Notes: generated by a model from the sequence alone, not told the origin. Numbered from the stretch's first letter, positions 1 through 5,279 are shown. The stretch is DNA of 6,254 bases from an uncultured Collinsella sp. (GCA_902465465.1 CABQNF010000063.1:1-6254); one strand, 5' to 3'. Translations and numbers: made by a program.

Positions 1-131
1 GCGACATGCTCAACGTAGTGGGTCATCCTTGTCTAATGGAGAGCTGCAATCCCTCTATGCGCGGCATCAACGACCGCGTCCGTTACGTGCGCACGGTCGA
101 AGAAGAATTGCGTCGCCTGCTTGCCGAGTAG
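1..131 (+). CDS. C-terminal end of a probable HAD-family hydrolase (partial)
   Basis: The open frame that enters at the left edge is read from position 3 and ends with TAG at 129-131, giving the last 42 residues of a protein. They begin DMLNVVGHPCLMESCNPSMR and end with an acidic/basic helix, VEEELRRLL. The segment resembles the end of Cof-type (subfamily IIB) HAD phosphatases, where an N-D-x-x-M-L element is followed by a short loop, a V-G-x-x-x-x-M stretch with an Asn, and a terminal helix that marks where phosphosugar or cofactor phosphatases close their Rossmann core. The catalytic Asp motifs lie outside the window, so the substrate cannot be judged and the family call is only probable. 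The gene converges on the PerR-like gene with 14 bases between the two stop codons and no visible terminator between them. Confidence 0.55.
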   Translation, partial: DMLNVVGHPCLMESCNPSMRGINDRVRYVRTVEEELRRLLAE

Positions 132-145
132 GCATGTCCCAAAAT

Positions 146-526
146 CTACCTACAGTTGGGGCAGAGACCCTCGAAGATGGTGTAGTGCGAGGTGACGTTC
201 CAGCCGATTTGCTCGGACGCCTTGGCGTCGAGCTGGGCATCGAAGGGGAGCGGCACATCGATGACGCGGCTGCACGAGGTGCAGATGATATGCGCATGCG
301 GCTCGATCGTGCGATCGAAGCGGCTGCCGCCCGGCGTCTTGATGGAGAGAATCTCCCCGGCGTCGGCCAAGAGATTGAGATTGCGGTAGACCGTACCGCG
401 GCTGATTTTGTCATCCTGCGCGTGCACGACGTTGTAGATTTCGTCGGCGGTGGGATGGTTATAGCTTTGGCGCACGGCGTCAAGAACCAGCTTTCGCTGC
501 TTGGTATTCCTTCTTTGCACCGCCAT
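146..526 (-). CDS. perR: PerR-like Fur-family peroxide/metal-responsive repressor
   Basis: A 126-residue cytoplasmic DNA-binding regulator of the Fur family. Residues 1-70 form the winged helix, with HPTADEIY at 24-31 and the recognition helix region RGTVYRNLNLL at 43-53. The C-terminal dimerisation domain carries the structural zinc site as two CxxC pairs (C82/C85 and C122/C125). By alignment to Bacillus PerR all five regulatory-metal ligands are present: H24, D71 (in RFD), H77, H79 and D90. This Asp-containing set is the PerR rather than the classic Fur pattern. Known family members sense peroxide by metal-catalysed histidine oxidation and repress catalase, peroxidase and iron-storage genes; that role is inferred here. 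The protein is about 20 residues shorter than Bacillus PerR, mostly at the two ends. The ATG start has a GAGGCGAGG purine stretch just upstream. It has its own 61-base upstream gap, so it is probably transcribed separately. Confidence 0.85.
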   Translation of the reverse strand: MAVQRRNTKQRKLVLDAVRQSYNHPTADEIYNVVHAQDDKISRGTVYRNLNLLADAGEILSIKTPGGSRFDRTIEPHAHIICTSCSRVIDVPLPFDAQLDAKASEQIGWNVTSHYTIFEGLCPNCR

Positions 527-562
527 GCGCCTCGCCTCTTTTCTATCAACGGTCGTAGGTAA

Positions 563-591
563 ATGATACCGTATTTAGCACACAATACTAA
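563..591 (-). promoter_or_regulatory. Candidate promoter and dyad upstream of the PerR-like gene
   Basis: On the minus strand TTAGTA (591-586) and TATCAT (568-563) are separated by 17 bases, a fair match to a sigma-70 type promoter with a good -10 and a weak -35. An inverted repeat GTATT-tagcacac-AATAC (571-588) lies in the spacer and could be an operator for autoregulation, which is common for PerR. It is not a match to the Bacillus Per box. The -35 element overlaps the stop codon of the acylphosphatase gene. Confidence 0.35.
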
Positions 592-998
592 TAATGAGGA
601 GTGAAACCGTCTTCATTGGCAAGTGGGGCTCGGACCTGGGCGTCTACGAGGCGAAAACGCGTTCCCATGCGCTCGTAGGAGGCATGAAGCGTCTCGAGAT
701 GAGATAGGATGTTTGCCGGAGCTCCCTGTATCTCCATCTCGACTGAGCCGTCTTCCATGTTACGCACCCAGCCGGTGAGTGCGCGTGCCTGCGCGAGGTT
801 GGTGTTGGTAAAGCGAAAACCAACGCCTTGGACTTGCCCCGCCCAGCGCAGGAAATAGCGCAGGGGAGTGTCTTGAGTGGCCTCGTCGCTTGCGAGTACG
901 GTAAGCCTGCGGCGCAGCTCGAGCTCGACGTTTGACGGTTTTTGAGGCTCTCGACTGCCGCTGGTGACGCTGGAGAAGAACGTATCGAAGAGGCCCAT
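588..998 (-). CDS. acyP: Acylphosphatase with an N-terminal extension
   Basis: A 136-residue protein whose residues 48-136 form an acylphosphatase domain, the small alpha/beta enzyme that hydrolyses carboxyl-phosphate bonds such as those in acetyl phosphate or 1,3-bisphosphoglycerate. The signature is clear: GQVQGVGFR at 54-62 supplies the phosphate-binding loop and the catalytic Arg62, and GWVRN at 76-80 supplies the catalytic Asn80, followed by the family's G-x-V-E-x-x-x-x-G pattern at 84-92. Typical acylphosphatases are about 90 residues, so the first 46 or so are extra. They begin MGLFDTFFSS, continue polar and end in a Leu/Arg-rich helix (LELRRRLTVL), with no signal peptide. No later ATG precedes the domain, so this start is preferred. 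The start lies 2 bases after the stop of the oxidoreductase gene (TAG-CG-ATG) and has only a weak ribosome site, which suggests translational coupling. Confidence 0.9.
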   Translation of the reverse strand: MGLFDTFFSSVTSGSREPQKPSNVELELRRRLTVLASDEATQDTPLRYFLRWAGQVQGVGFRFTNTNLAQARALTGWVRNMEDGSVEMEIQGAPANILSHLETLHASYERMGTRFRLVDAQVRAPLANEDGFTPHY

Positions 999-1000
999 CG

Positions 1001-2107
1001 CTATGCCTGCTTGCCTGCGTCGGCCGGGAAGGTTATGCCGGCCTGCTGGCGCACGGCATCCATGATGCGCAGTGAGACGAGCGTGACATCGCGGTAGTGG
1101 CCGAGCTCGTGGCGTCCCGCCGGGGTCTCCCAAATCTCTTCCTTAACGTTATCGATGCCGCCGATGGCGGTGATAAAGTCTGTGAGTTCGTATTCCATAG
1201 TGTTGCTCGATTTGGGCAGGTCGAGCACGCGGCCGTTGTCGCCCTGTTCGCGCGGTGCCTCGGTCGCCGAGCCGCGTACGACGTCGCCGCGATAGTCGAT
1301 GCGGACGTTGCGGGGCGTGGACAGATGGTCAATCTGGATAGTGCCACGCTCGCCTTCGATCTGCGAGGGCAGCAGGTCATTCGTAATTTTGGAGTGCGCG
1401 AGCTCGACGGAGATACGGCCACCGCCGTAGCTGGCGAGGATGGAACCGCAGCCATCGATGGGGCCGTGCGTGAGCTGTCGCGTGGTGGGGTCGAGTAGAG
1501 TAGTCATGCTCGTAAGGCCGGAGGGCATGCCGAAAATCTCGACCATGGGCTCGACGGCGTAGACGCCAATGTCCATGAGGGAACCCGATGCCATATTGCA
1601 GTCGAAGATATTGGTGGCGCGTCCAGCGAGGATTTCGTTGTAGCGTGAGGAATACTTGCCAAAGCGCAGTGAGGCGCGGCGAATGGGCGCAATTTCGCCC
1701 AGAGCGTCCTCAATGGCGTGGAAGGCGGGGTCGTGAAGCGGGCGCATGGCCTCGAGGGCCACGACACCTGCTGCCTCGGCAGCGCGGAAGACTTCCAGCG
1801 CCTGCGCTTCGGTGGCACAGAAGGGCTTCTCGACGATGACATGCTTGCCACCGGCGATGCAGGCGAGCGCCTGCTCGTGATGGAGCGCGTTGGGGCTGCC
1901 GATGTAGACGGCATCGACGTCGTCGGCGGACGCGAGCTCGTCGAGTGCGGTGAAGTTGCGTTCGCCGCCGTGCTCGGCGGTAAACGCGGCGCCGCGCTCG
2001 GCATCGCGCGAGAGCGTACCCACAAACGCGGCTTGGTCGTTGGCGTTGACGACCTGGATAAAGTCGTCGGTAATCATGGATGTGCCGATGGTTGCGATGC
2101 GCAGCAT
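1001..2107 (-). CDS. Gfo/Idh/MocA-family NAD(P)-dependent oxidoreductase
   Basis: A 368-residue cytoplasmic dehydrogenase of the Gfo/Idh/MocA family, which oxidises or reduces sugars, inositols and related polyols using NAD(P). The N-terminal Rossmann half (1-120) starts RIATIGTSMIT, a variant of the glycine-rich loop seen in a subgroup that carries IGTS instead of GxGxxG. It continues through YIGSPNALHHEQA (68-80) to the signature EKP at 93-95, whose Lys contacts the cofactor and substrate. The C-terminal half has the GSLMDIGVYAVE motif (175-186) expected beside the substrate site. Length is normal. The start ATG is preceded by GAGGGGG at good spacing, but that Shine-Dalgarno is also one arm of a long-range hairpin (2112-2157). 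The gene follows rnhA by 75 bases and is coupled to the downstream acylphosphatase. Substrate cannot be told from the sequence. Confidence 0.9.
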   Translation of the reverse strand: MLRIATIGTSMITDDFIQVVNANDQAAFVGTLSRDAERGAAFTAEHGGERNFTALDELASADDVDAVYIGSPNALHHEQALACIAGGKHVIVEKPFCATEAQALEVFRAAEAAGVVALEAMRPLHDPAFHAIEDALGEIAPIRRASLRFGKYSSRYNEILAGRATNIFDCNMASGSLMDIGVYAVEPMVEIFGMPSGLTSMTTLLDPTTRQLTHGPIDGCGSILASYGGGRISVELAHSKITNDLLPSQIEGERGTIQIDHLSTPRNVRIDYRGDVVRGSATEAPREQGDNGRVLDLPKSSNTMEYELTDFITAIGGIDNVKEEIWETPAGRHELGHYRDVTLVSLRIMDAVRQQAGITFPADAGKQA

Positions 2108-2111
2108 GTAT

Positions 2112-2157
2112 CCCCCTCGTGCCGTTCGGTTTACAGGATGAGTGTAGCGCGAGGGGG
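2112..2157 (-). promoter_or_regulatory. Hairpin sequestering the oxidoreductase Shine-Dalgarno
   Basis: In minus-strand RNA, CCCCCUCG (2157-2150) is perfectly complementary to CGAGGGGG (2119-2112). After one A-C mismatch two more G-C pairs follow (2148/2121 and 2147/2122), closing a 24-base loop. The 3' arm is the GAGGGGG ribosome site of the gene starting at 2107. There is no U tract on either strand, so this is not an intrinsic terminator. It could block translation in read-through transcripts, or act at DNA level as an operator. Confidence 0.5.
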
Positions 2158-2158
2158 C

Positions 2159-2181
2159 AAGAAATGGCGTGCGAAAACGCC
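2159..2181 (-). terminator. Weak terminator-like hairpin after rnhA
   Basis: Just after the rnhA stop codon, minus-strand RNA would form GGCGU-UUUCGC-ACGCC, a 5-base-pair stem with a 6-base loop, followed by AUUUCUU. The stem is short and the U tract is interrupted, so termination would be partial at best and read-through into the oxidoreductase gene is likely. Confidence 0.3.
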
Positions 2182-2182
2182 G

Positions 2183-2668
2183 TTACAGGTCGCTCTCGTT
2201 AAAGCCGGTGTCGATATCGAGGTTGGCTCCGTCGGCCGCGGTGGTGGCGAGCTCATCGCAGCGCTCATTGAGCTCGTGGCCGGCATGCCCCTTAACCCAG
2301 ATGAACTCCACCTTATGCTTACTCTTTGCGGCAAGCAGGCGCTCCCATAGGTCGCGGTTCTTGACGGGCTGCTTGTTGGCAGTTTTCCATCCGCGCTTTT
2401 TCCAGCCGTCGATCCAGTGCTTGTTAAAGGCGTTGACGACGTACTGCGAATCGGAATGGACTTCGACCTCGCAGGGGCGGTTGAGTGCCTCGAGCGCCAC
2501 GATGACCGCCATGAGCTCCATGCGGTTGTTGGTGGTCTTGGCGTAGCCACGCGAAAGCTCGGAGGTGAAGGTCTTGCCGGCGGGGTTGGTGTATTTGAGC
2601 ACGGCGCCGTAGCCACCGCGTCCCGGATTAGATCGAGCCGAGCCGTCGGTATAGATGATGACCTTCAC
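2183..2668 (-). CDS. rnhA: Ribonuclease HI
   Basis: A 161-residue type 1 ribonuclease H, which cuts the RNA strand of RNA-DNA hybrids and removes R-loops and primer remnants in the cytoplasm. The N-terminal motif YTDGSARSNPGRGGYG (6-21) contains the first catalytic Asp, D8. The other metal ligands are E51 in NNRMEL, D73 in HSDSQYVV and D138 in the closing helix; H128 lies in the flexible KGHAGH loop. The Trp- and Lys-rich segment at 84-103 is the basic protrusion that grips the hybrid, as in the E. coli enzyme. Start choice: translation in this frame begins at a GTG (2668), spaced 5 bases from AAAGGA. An out-of-frame ATG overlaps it and is followed at once by TGA. It is probably transcribed from its own promoter in the gap after the LysR gene. 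Confidence 0.95.
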   Translation of the reverse strand: MKVIIYTDGSARSNPGRGGYGAVLKYTNPAGKTFTSELSRGYAKTTNNRMELMAVIVALEALNRPCEVEVHSDSQYVVNAFNKHWIDGWKKRGWKTANKQPVKNRDLWERLLAAKSKHKVEFIWVKGHAGHELNERCDELATTAADGANLDIDTGFNESDL

Positions 2669-2706
2669 ATGGTTCCTTTCGTTGGGTACGTTTCGTGTGA
2701 GTGACC

Positions 2707-2712
2707 ATTGTA
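2707..2712 (-). promoter_or_regulatory. Candidate -10 element for rnhA
   Basis: TACAAT on the minus strand lies about 40 bases upstream of the rnhA start and would give a leader of roughly 30 bases. No good -35 sits at 16-18 bases; TTGCTA is 20 bases upstream. The assignment therefore rests on the -10 alone. Confidence 0.35.
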
Positions 2713-2731
2713 GCGCCGCGTTCGCCGAGGG

Positions 2732-3670
2732 CTAGCAATCTACCATATCTACCCCGTCCTCTGATGGCTGGTTTTCTTGGATGATGCGGTCGAGCTCGTC
2801 GAGGTATTGCTGCAACAGGGGAGAGGCCTTGCGTTCATCGTGCATGATATAGCCTACGTGCATCGTCGGGGCATCTGCCAGCGGAATCGATGCCATGCCC
2901 CATTGCATTTCGTTTGAGAGCACGCCGGTGGAGAGCGTGTAGCCGTTCGAGGTGATCAGCAGGTTGGTGAGCGTGCCGCGGTCAGAGACTCGAATATTGC
3001 GATCGCAGGGGATGTAGCTAAACGGCTCCTCGGCGTAATAGAAGGAGTTTGAGGTTCCCTGCTCAAAGCTGTAGCGCGTATAGGGCGTAAGGTCGGCAAG
3101 GGACAGCTGCGGGCGGCGGGCAAGCGGGTGGCGCTCACTTACGAACACGTGGACCTTTGCATCAAAGAGGTGATGGAAGCTTGCTCGGGCATCGGTAAAG
3201 GCTTTCTGTAGGACACGATCGTTAAAGTCGTCCAGATACAGGATGCCGATGTCGCTGCGAAACGCGCGGACGTCATCGATGATCTGCGACGTGGTGGTCT
3301 CGCGCATGATGAACTCGAACTTGCTGTCGCGGCAACGCTCGACCACGTTGACAAAGGCCTCGACCGAAAAGGCGTAGTGCTGGGCGGAAATGGCGAGGCG
3401 GGCTTGCGGGGTGCCGCCGTCCTCGTAGCGGGCCTCGAGCATATCGGCCTGCTCTACGACCTGGCGCGCATAGCCCAAAAGCTCGGTGCCGTCGTTGGTG
3501 AGCGTGACGCCGCGGCTGGAGCGCGTAAAGATCTCCAGGTGGAGTTCCTGCTCCAGGCTTTTGACGGCGTTTGAGATGTTGGACTGAGCGGTATAGAGGC
3601 GCTGAGCTGCGGCGTTGATTGAGCCGGACTCTGCCACGGCGATCAGAAAACGAAGCTGTTGGAGGGTCAT
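2732..3670 (-). CDS. LysR-type transcriptional regulator, probable regulator of metY
   Basis: A 312-residue LysR-type regulator of normal length. Residues 1-60 hold the family's winged helix-turn-helix, starting MTLQQLRFLIAVAESGSINAAA and continuing with AQSNISNAVKSLEQEL, where the recognition helix lies, then the TRSSRGVTLTNDG wing. A linker helix follows (about 60-88). The rest is the periplasmic-binding-protein-like effector domain, beginning ARLAISAQHYAF, with a GILYLDD element at 142-148 and VHVFVSERHPLA at 173-184. The gene is divergent from an O-acetylhomoserine sulfhydrylase gene with a LysR-type dyad between them. By analogy with CysB, MetR and CysL it probably controls sulfur amino acid synthesis in response to a pathway intermediate. 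The actual effector cannot be read from the sequence. A CGAAAGGA ribosome site precedes the ATG; no convincing promoter of its own was found, though autoregulation from the shared dyad would fit. Confidence 0.92.
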   Translation of the reverse strand: MTLQQLRFLIAVAESGSINAAAQRLYTAQSNISNAVKSLEQELHLEIFTRSSRGVTLTNDGTELLGYARQVVEQADMLEARYEDGGTPQARLAISAQHYAFSVEAFVNVVERCRDSKFEFIMRETTTSQIIDDVRAFRSDIGILYLDDFNDRVLQKAFTDARASFHHLFDAKVHVFVSERHPLARRPQLSLADLTPYTRYSFEQGTSNSFYYAEEPFSYIPCDRNIRVSDRGTLTNLLITSNGYTLSTGVLSNEMQWGMASIPLADAPTMHVGYIMHDERKASPLLQQYLDELDRIIQENQPSEDGVDMVDC

Positions 3671-3686
3671 CGGCGCCCGTCCTTTC

Positions 3687-3709
3687 GATAGCTATCTAAA
3701 AAACAGATA
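3687..3709. promoter_or_regulatory. LysR-type T-N11-A operator (recognition site)
   Basis: TATCT-aaaaaac-AGATA (3693-3709) is a perfect 5-base inverted repeat holding the LysR-family T-N11-A pattern (T3695, A3707). Its centre, 3701, is about 66 bases before the predicted metY start, where activating LysR proteins place their recognition site. A perfect palindrome GATAGCTATC (3687-3696) overlaps one arm and supplies a further GATA half-site on the LysR-gene side. Confidence 0.65.
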
Positions 3710-3731
3710 ACAGGTTAGTGCTTTTAAGTGA

Positions 3732-3760
3732 TTGACCGAGCGAAACAATGCTCGTACTAT
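3732..3760 (+). promoter_or_regulatory. Sigma-70 type promoter of the metY leader transcript
   Basis: TTGACC (3732-3737) and TACTAT (3755-3760) are separated by exactly 17 bases, the best promoter match in the window. Transcription should start near 3766-3768, giving a leader of about 176 bases. The spacer, with the last base of the -35, forms an inverted repeat CGAGC-gaaacaat-GCTCG (3737-3754), a possible second operator. Confidence 0.8.
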
Positions 3761-3827
3761 TCAAAACACACAAAGGAGGTAGGTAATTAAGCCGACCACG
3801 GACCGGGATGCGAAAGGAGGACCGCAT

Positions 3828-3881
3828 ATGAACTGCTTACTAAGACGAATGCCGGGCTCCTGTTTGCGCCCGTCGGCGTGA
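3828..3881 (+). CDS. Cysteine-containing leader peptide upstream of metY
   Basis: A 17-codon frame, MNCLLRRMPGSCLRPSA, lies in the metY leader. Its ribosome site AAAGGAGG (3813-3820) is near ideal, 7 bases before the ATG, and sits in the loop of a small hairpin ATGCG/CGCAT (3808-3827). Cys codons are at positions 3 (TGC) and 12 (TGT). Codons 4-6 are TTA CTA AGA, rare in this GC-rich background, where neighbouring genes use CTG, CTC and CGC. The second half lies within a strong hairpin (3855-3890). Small cysteine-bearing frames ahead of sulfur-assimilation genes are known in actinobacteria as attenuators that sense charged tRNA-Cys, and that role is inferred here. The peptide does not show the RRHVDL pattern of streptomycete leader peptides. 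A coding frame this short could be chance, but the ribosome site and location argue for it. Confidence 0.6.
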   Translation: MNCLLRRMPGSCLRPSA

Positions 3882-3890
3882 TCAGGAGAC
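3855..3890 (+). promoter_or_regulatory. Attenuator-type hairpin over the end of the leader peptide frame
   Basis: CTCCTG (3857-3862) pairs with CAGGAG (3883-3888). After a U-U mismatch a second helix of 7 pairs, including two G-U, continues inward (3864-3870 with 3875-3881) and closes a CGUC tetraloop. The stem covers codon 12 (Cys) through the leader stop codon. No U run follows directly, so it is not a classic terminator. The 5' arm CTCCT is also complementary to the AGGAG of the metY ribosome site, so mutually exclusive pairings are possible. Confidence 0.55.
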
Positions 3891-3894
3891 AGCG

Positions 3895-3943
3895 ACTTAC
3901 TTCTCTTACTCTTATTTACTTCTATTTGATCAAGGAGATCATC
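3895..3943 (+). promoter_or_regulatory. G-free pyrimidine-rich tract and metY ribosome site
   Basis: From 3895 to 3927 there is no G in 33 bases, and TTACT occurs three times at 9-10 base steps (3897, 3906, 3916). Such a C-over-G tract can be unstructured and Rho-accessible. The metY ribosome site AAGGAG (3932-3937) follows, with AAGGA in the loop of TGATC-AAGGA-GATCA (3927-3941), 6 bases before the ATG. Confidence 0.5.
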
Positions 3944-5254
3944 ATGAGCCAGTTCATCAACAACCCCGAGCATACCTTTGGTTTCGATACCCTGCAGCTG
4001 CACGTTGGCCAGGAGAGCGCCGATCCTGCATCCGACTCCCGTGCCGTGCCTATCTACCAGACCACGAGCTATGTGTTCCGCAACTCCCAGCATGCTGCTG
4101 ACCGCTTTGGTCTTGCCGACGCCGGTAACATCTACGGTCGTCTGACCAACTCCACCCAAGGCGTCTTCGAGGACCGCATTGCCGCGCTCGAGGGCGGCGT
4201 TGCTGGCCTCGCCGTCGCCTCTGGCGCCGCCGCCATCACCTATACCCTGCAGGCTCTTGCCCAGGCCGGTGACCACGTGGTCGCCCAGAAGACCATCTAC
4301 GGCGGTTCCTACAACCTGCTGGAGCACACGCTCTCCCAGTTTGGCGTCGAGACCACCTTCGTCGATGCCCATAACCTGGACGAGGTCGAGGGCGCCATCA
4401 AGGACAACACCACGGTCATTTACCTCGAGACGCTCGGTAACCCCAACTCCGATATTCCCAACATCGACGCTATCTCCGAGGTCGCCAAGAAGCATGGCCT
4501 TCCGGTTGTTGTCGATAACACCTTCGGCACTCCGTACCTCTTCCGTCCGCTGGAGCACGGCGCCAACATCGTCGTCCACTCCGCAACCAAGTTCATCGGC
4601 GGCCACGGCACCTCGCTGGGCGGTGTGATTGTCGATGGCGGCAACTTTGACTGGAAGGCGAGCGGCAAGTATGCGCAGATCGCCGAGCCCAACCCCTCCT
4701 ACCATGGCGTCTCGTTTGCCGAGGCTGCCGGTCCCGCCGCCTTCGCAACCTATGTCCGCGCTATCCTGCTGCGTGACGAGGGCGCCTGCATCAGCCCGTT
4801 CAACGCCTGGGTCCTGCTCCAGGGCACCGAGACCCTGTCGCTGCGCGTCGACCGCCATGTCGAGAACACCAAGAAGGTCGTTGAGTTCCTTGCCGGCGAC
4901 AGCCACGTTGCCAAGGTGAACCACCCGAGCCTGCCCGAGCACCCCGACCATGAGCTCTATCAGAAGTACTTCCCCCGCGGCGGCGCTTCGATCTTCACCT
5001 TCGAGATCAAGGGTGGCCAGGAGGCTGCCTGGAAGTTCATCGATCATCTGCAGGTGTTCTCGCTGCTCGCCAACGTGGCCGACGTCAAGTCGCTCGTCGT
5101 GCACCCGGCTACCACCACGCACTCCCAGCTCTCTGCCGAGGAGCTCGCCGAGCAGAACATCACGCCCTCCACGATCCGTCTTTCCATCGGTACCGAGAAC
5201 GCCGAGGATATCATTTGGGATCTGAAGCAGGCCTTCGCCGCGCTGGACGAGTAA
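3944..5254 (+). CDS. metY: O-acetylhomoserine sulfhydrylase (aminocarboxypropyltransferase)
   Basis: A 436-residue PLP enzyme of the Cys/Met metabolism fold type I family. It condenses O-acetyl-L-homoserine with sulfide (or methanethiol) to give homocysteine (or methionine) and acetate, the direct sulfhydrylation route to methionine, in the cytoplasm. Visible landmarks are VPIYQTTSYVF (35-45), the phosphate-binding YGR (64-66) contributed across the dimer, ALEGG and the ASGAAA loop (92-97). D191 in VVVDNTFGTPYL would bind the pyridine nitrogen, and SATKFIGGHG (213-222) carries the Schiff-base Lys216. Length and the long insertion around FDWKASGKYAQIAEPNPSYHG (235-255) match sulfhydrylases rather than the shorter cystathionine lyases. 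The ATG at 3944 is chosen because AAGGAG precedes it at 6 bases. An in-frame GTG at 3878 would add 22 residues absent from the family. It is a single-gene unit closed by a strong terminator. Confidence 0.93.
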   Translation: MSQFINNPEHTFGFDTLQLHVGQESADPASDSRAVPIYQTTSYVFRNSQHAADRFGLADAGNIYGRLTNSTQGVFEDRIAALEGGVAGLAVASGAAAITYTLQALAQAGDHVVAQKTIYGGSYNLLEHTLSQFGVETTFVDAHNLDEVEGAIKDNTTVIYLETLGNPNSDIPNIDAISEVAKKHGLPVVVDNTFGTPYLFRPLEHGANIVVHSATKFIGGHGTSLGGVIVDGGNFDWKASGKYAQIAEPNPSYHGVSFAEAAGPAAFATYVRAILLRDEGACISPFNAWVLLQGTETLSLRVDRHVENTKKVVEFLAGDSHVAKVNHPSLPEHPDHELYQKYFPRGGASIFTFEIKGGQEAAWKFIDHLQVFSLLANVADVKSLVVHPATTTHSQLSAEELAEQNITPSTIRLSIGTENAEDIIWDLKQAFAALDE

Positions 5255-5264
5255 GGCGACTTGT

Positions 5265-5279
5265 GCAAGGACCCCTTGC
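5265..5279 (+). other. Small stable hairpin after the metY stop
   Basis: GCAAGG-acc-CCTTGC is a perfect 6-base-pair stem with a 3-base loop, 10 bases after the metY stop codon. It has no T tract, so it is not a terminator itself; it may protect the transcript end or be incidental. Confidence 0.35.

Noticed and set aside
29..562. A 177-codon plus-strand frame across the start of the window
   Set aside because: It is the mirror of the PerR-like gene, whose metal ligands and helix-turn-helix are clear. The plus-strand translation matches nothing.
999..1133. Longer acylphosphatase start at 1133
   Set aside because: The extra 45 residues are a Pro/Arg-rich translation lying over the end of the oxidoreductase gene. 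The ATG at 998 directly after that gene's stop is the natural start.
3808..3831. A 7-codon frame MRKEDRI overlapping the leader peptide start by ATGA
   Set aside because: Its ribosome site is poor and its last bases are the good ribosome site and start of the 17-codon frame. It is probably chance, although coupling is not excluded.
3767..3943. SAM riboswitch or T-box in the metY leader
   Set aside because: I find no T-box TGGNACCGCG sequence and no recognisable SAM aptamer core. The small frame with its hairpin explains the leader better.
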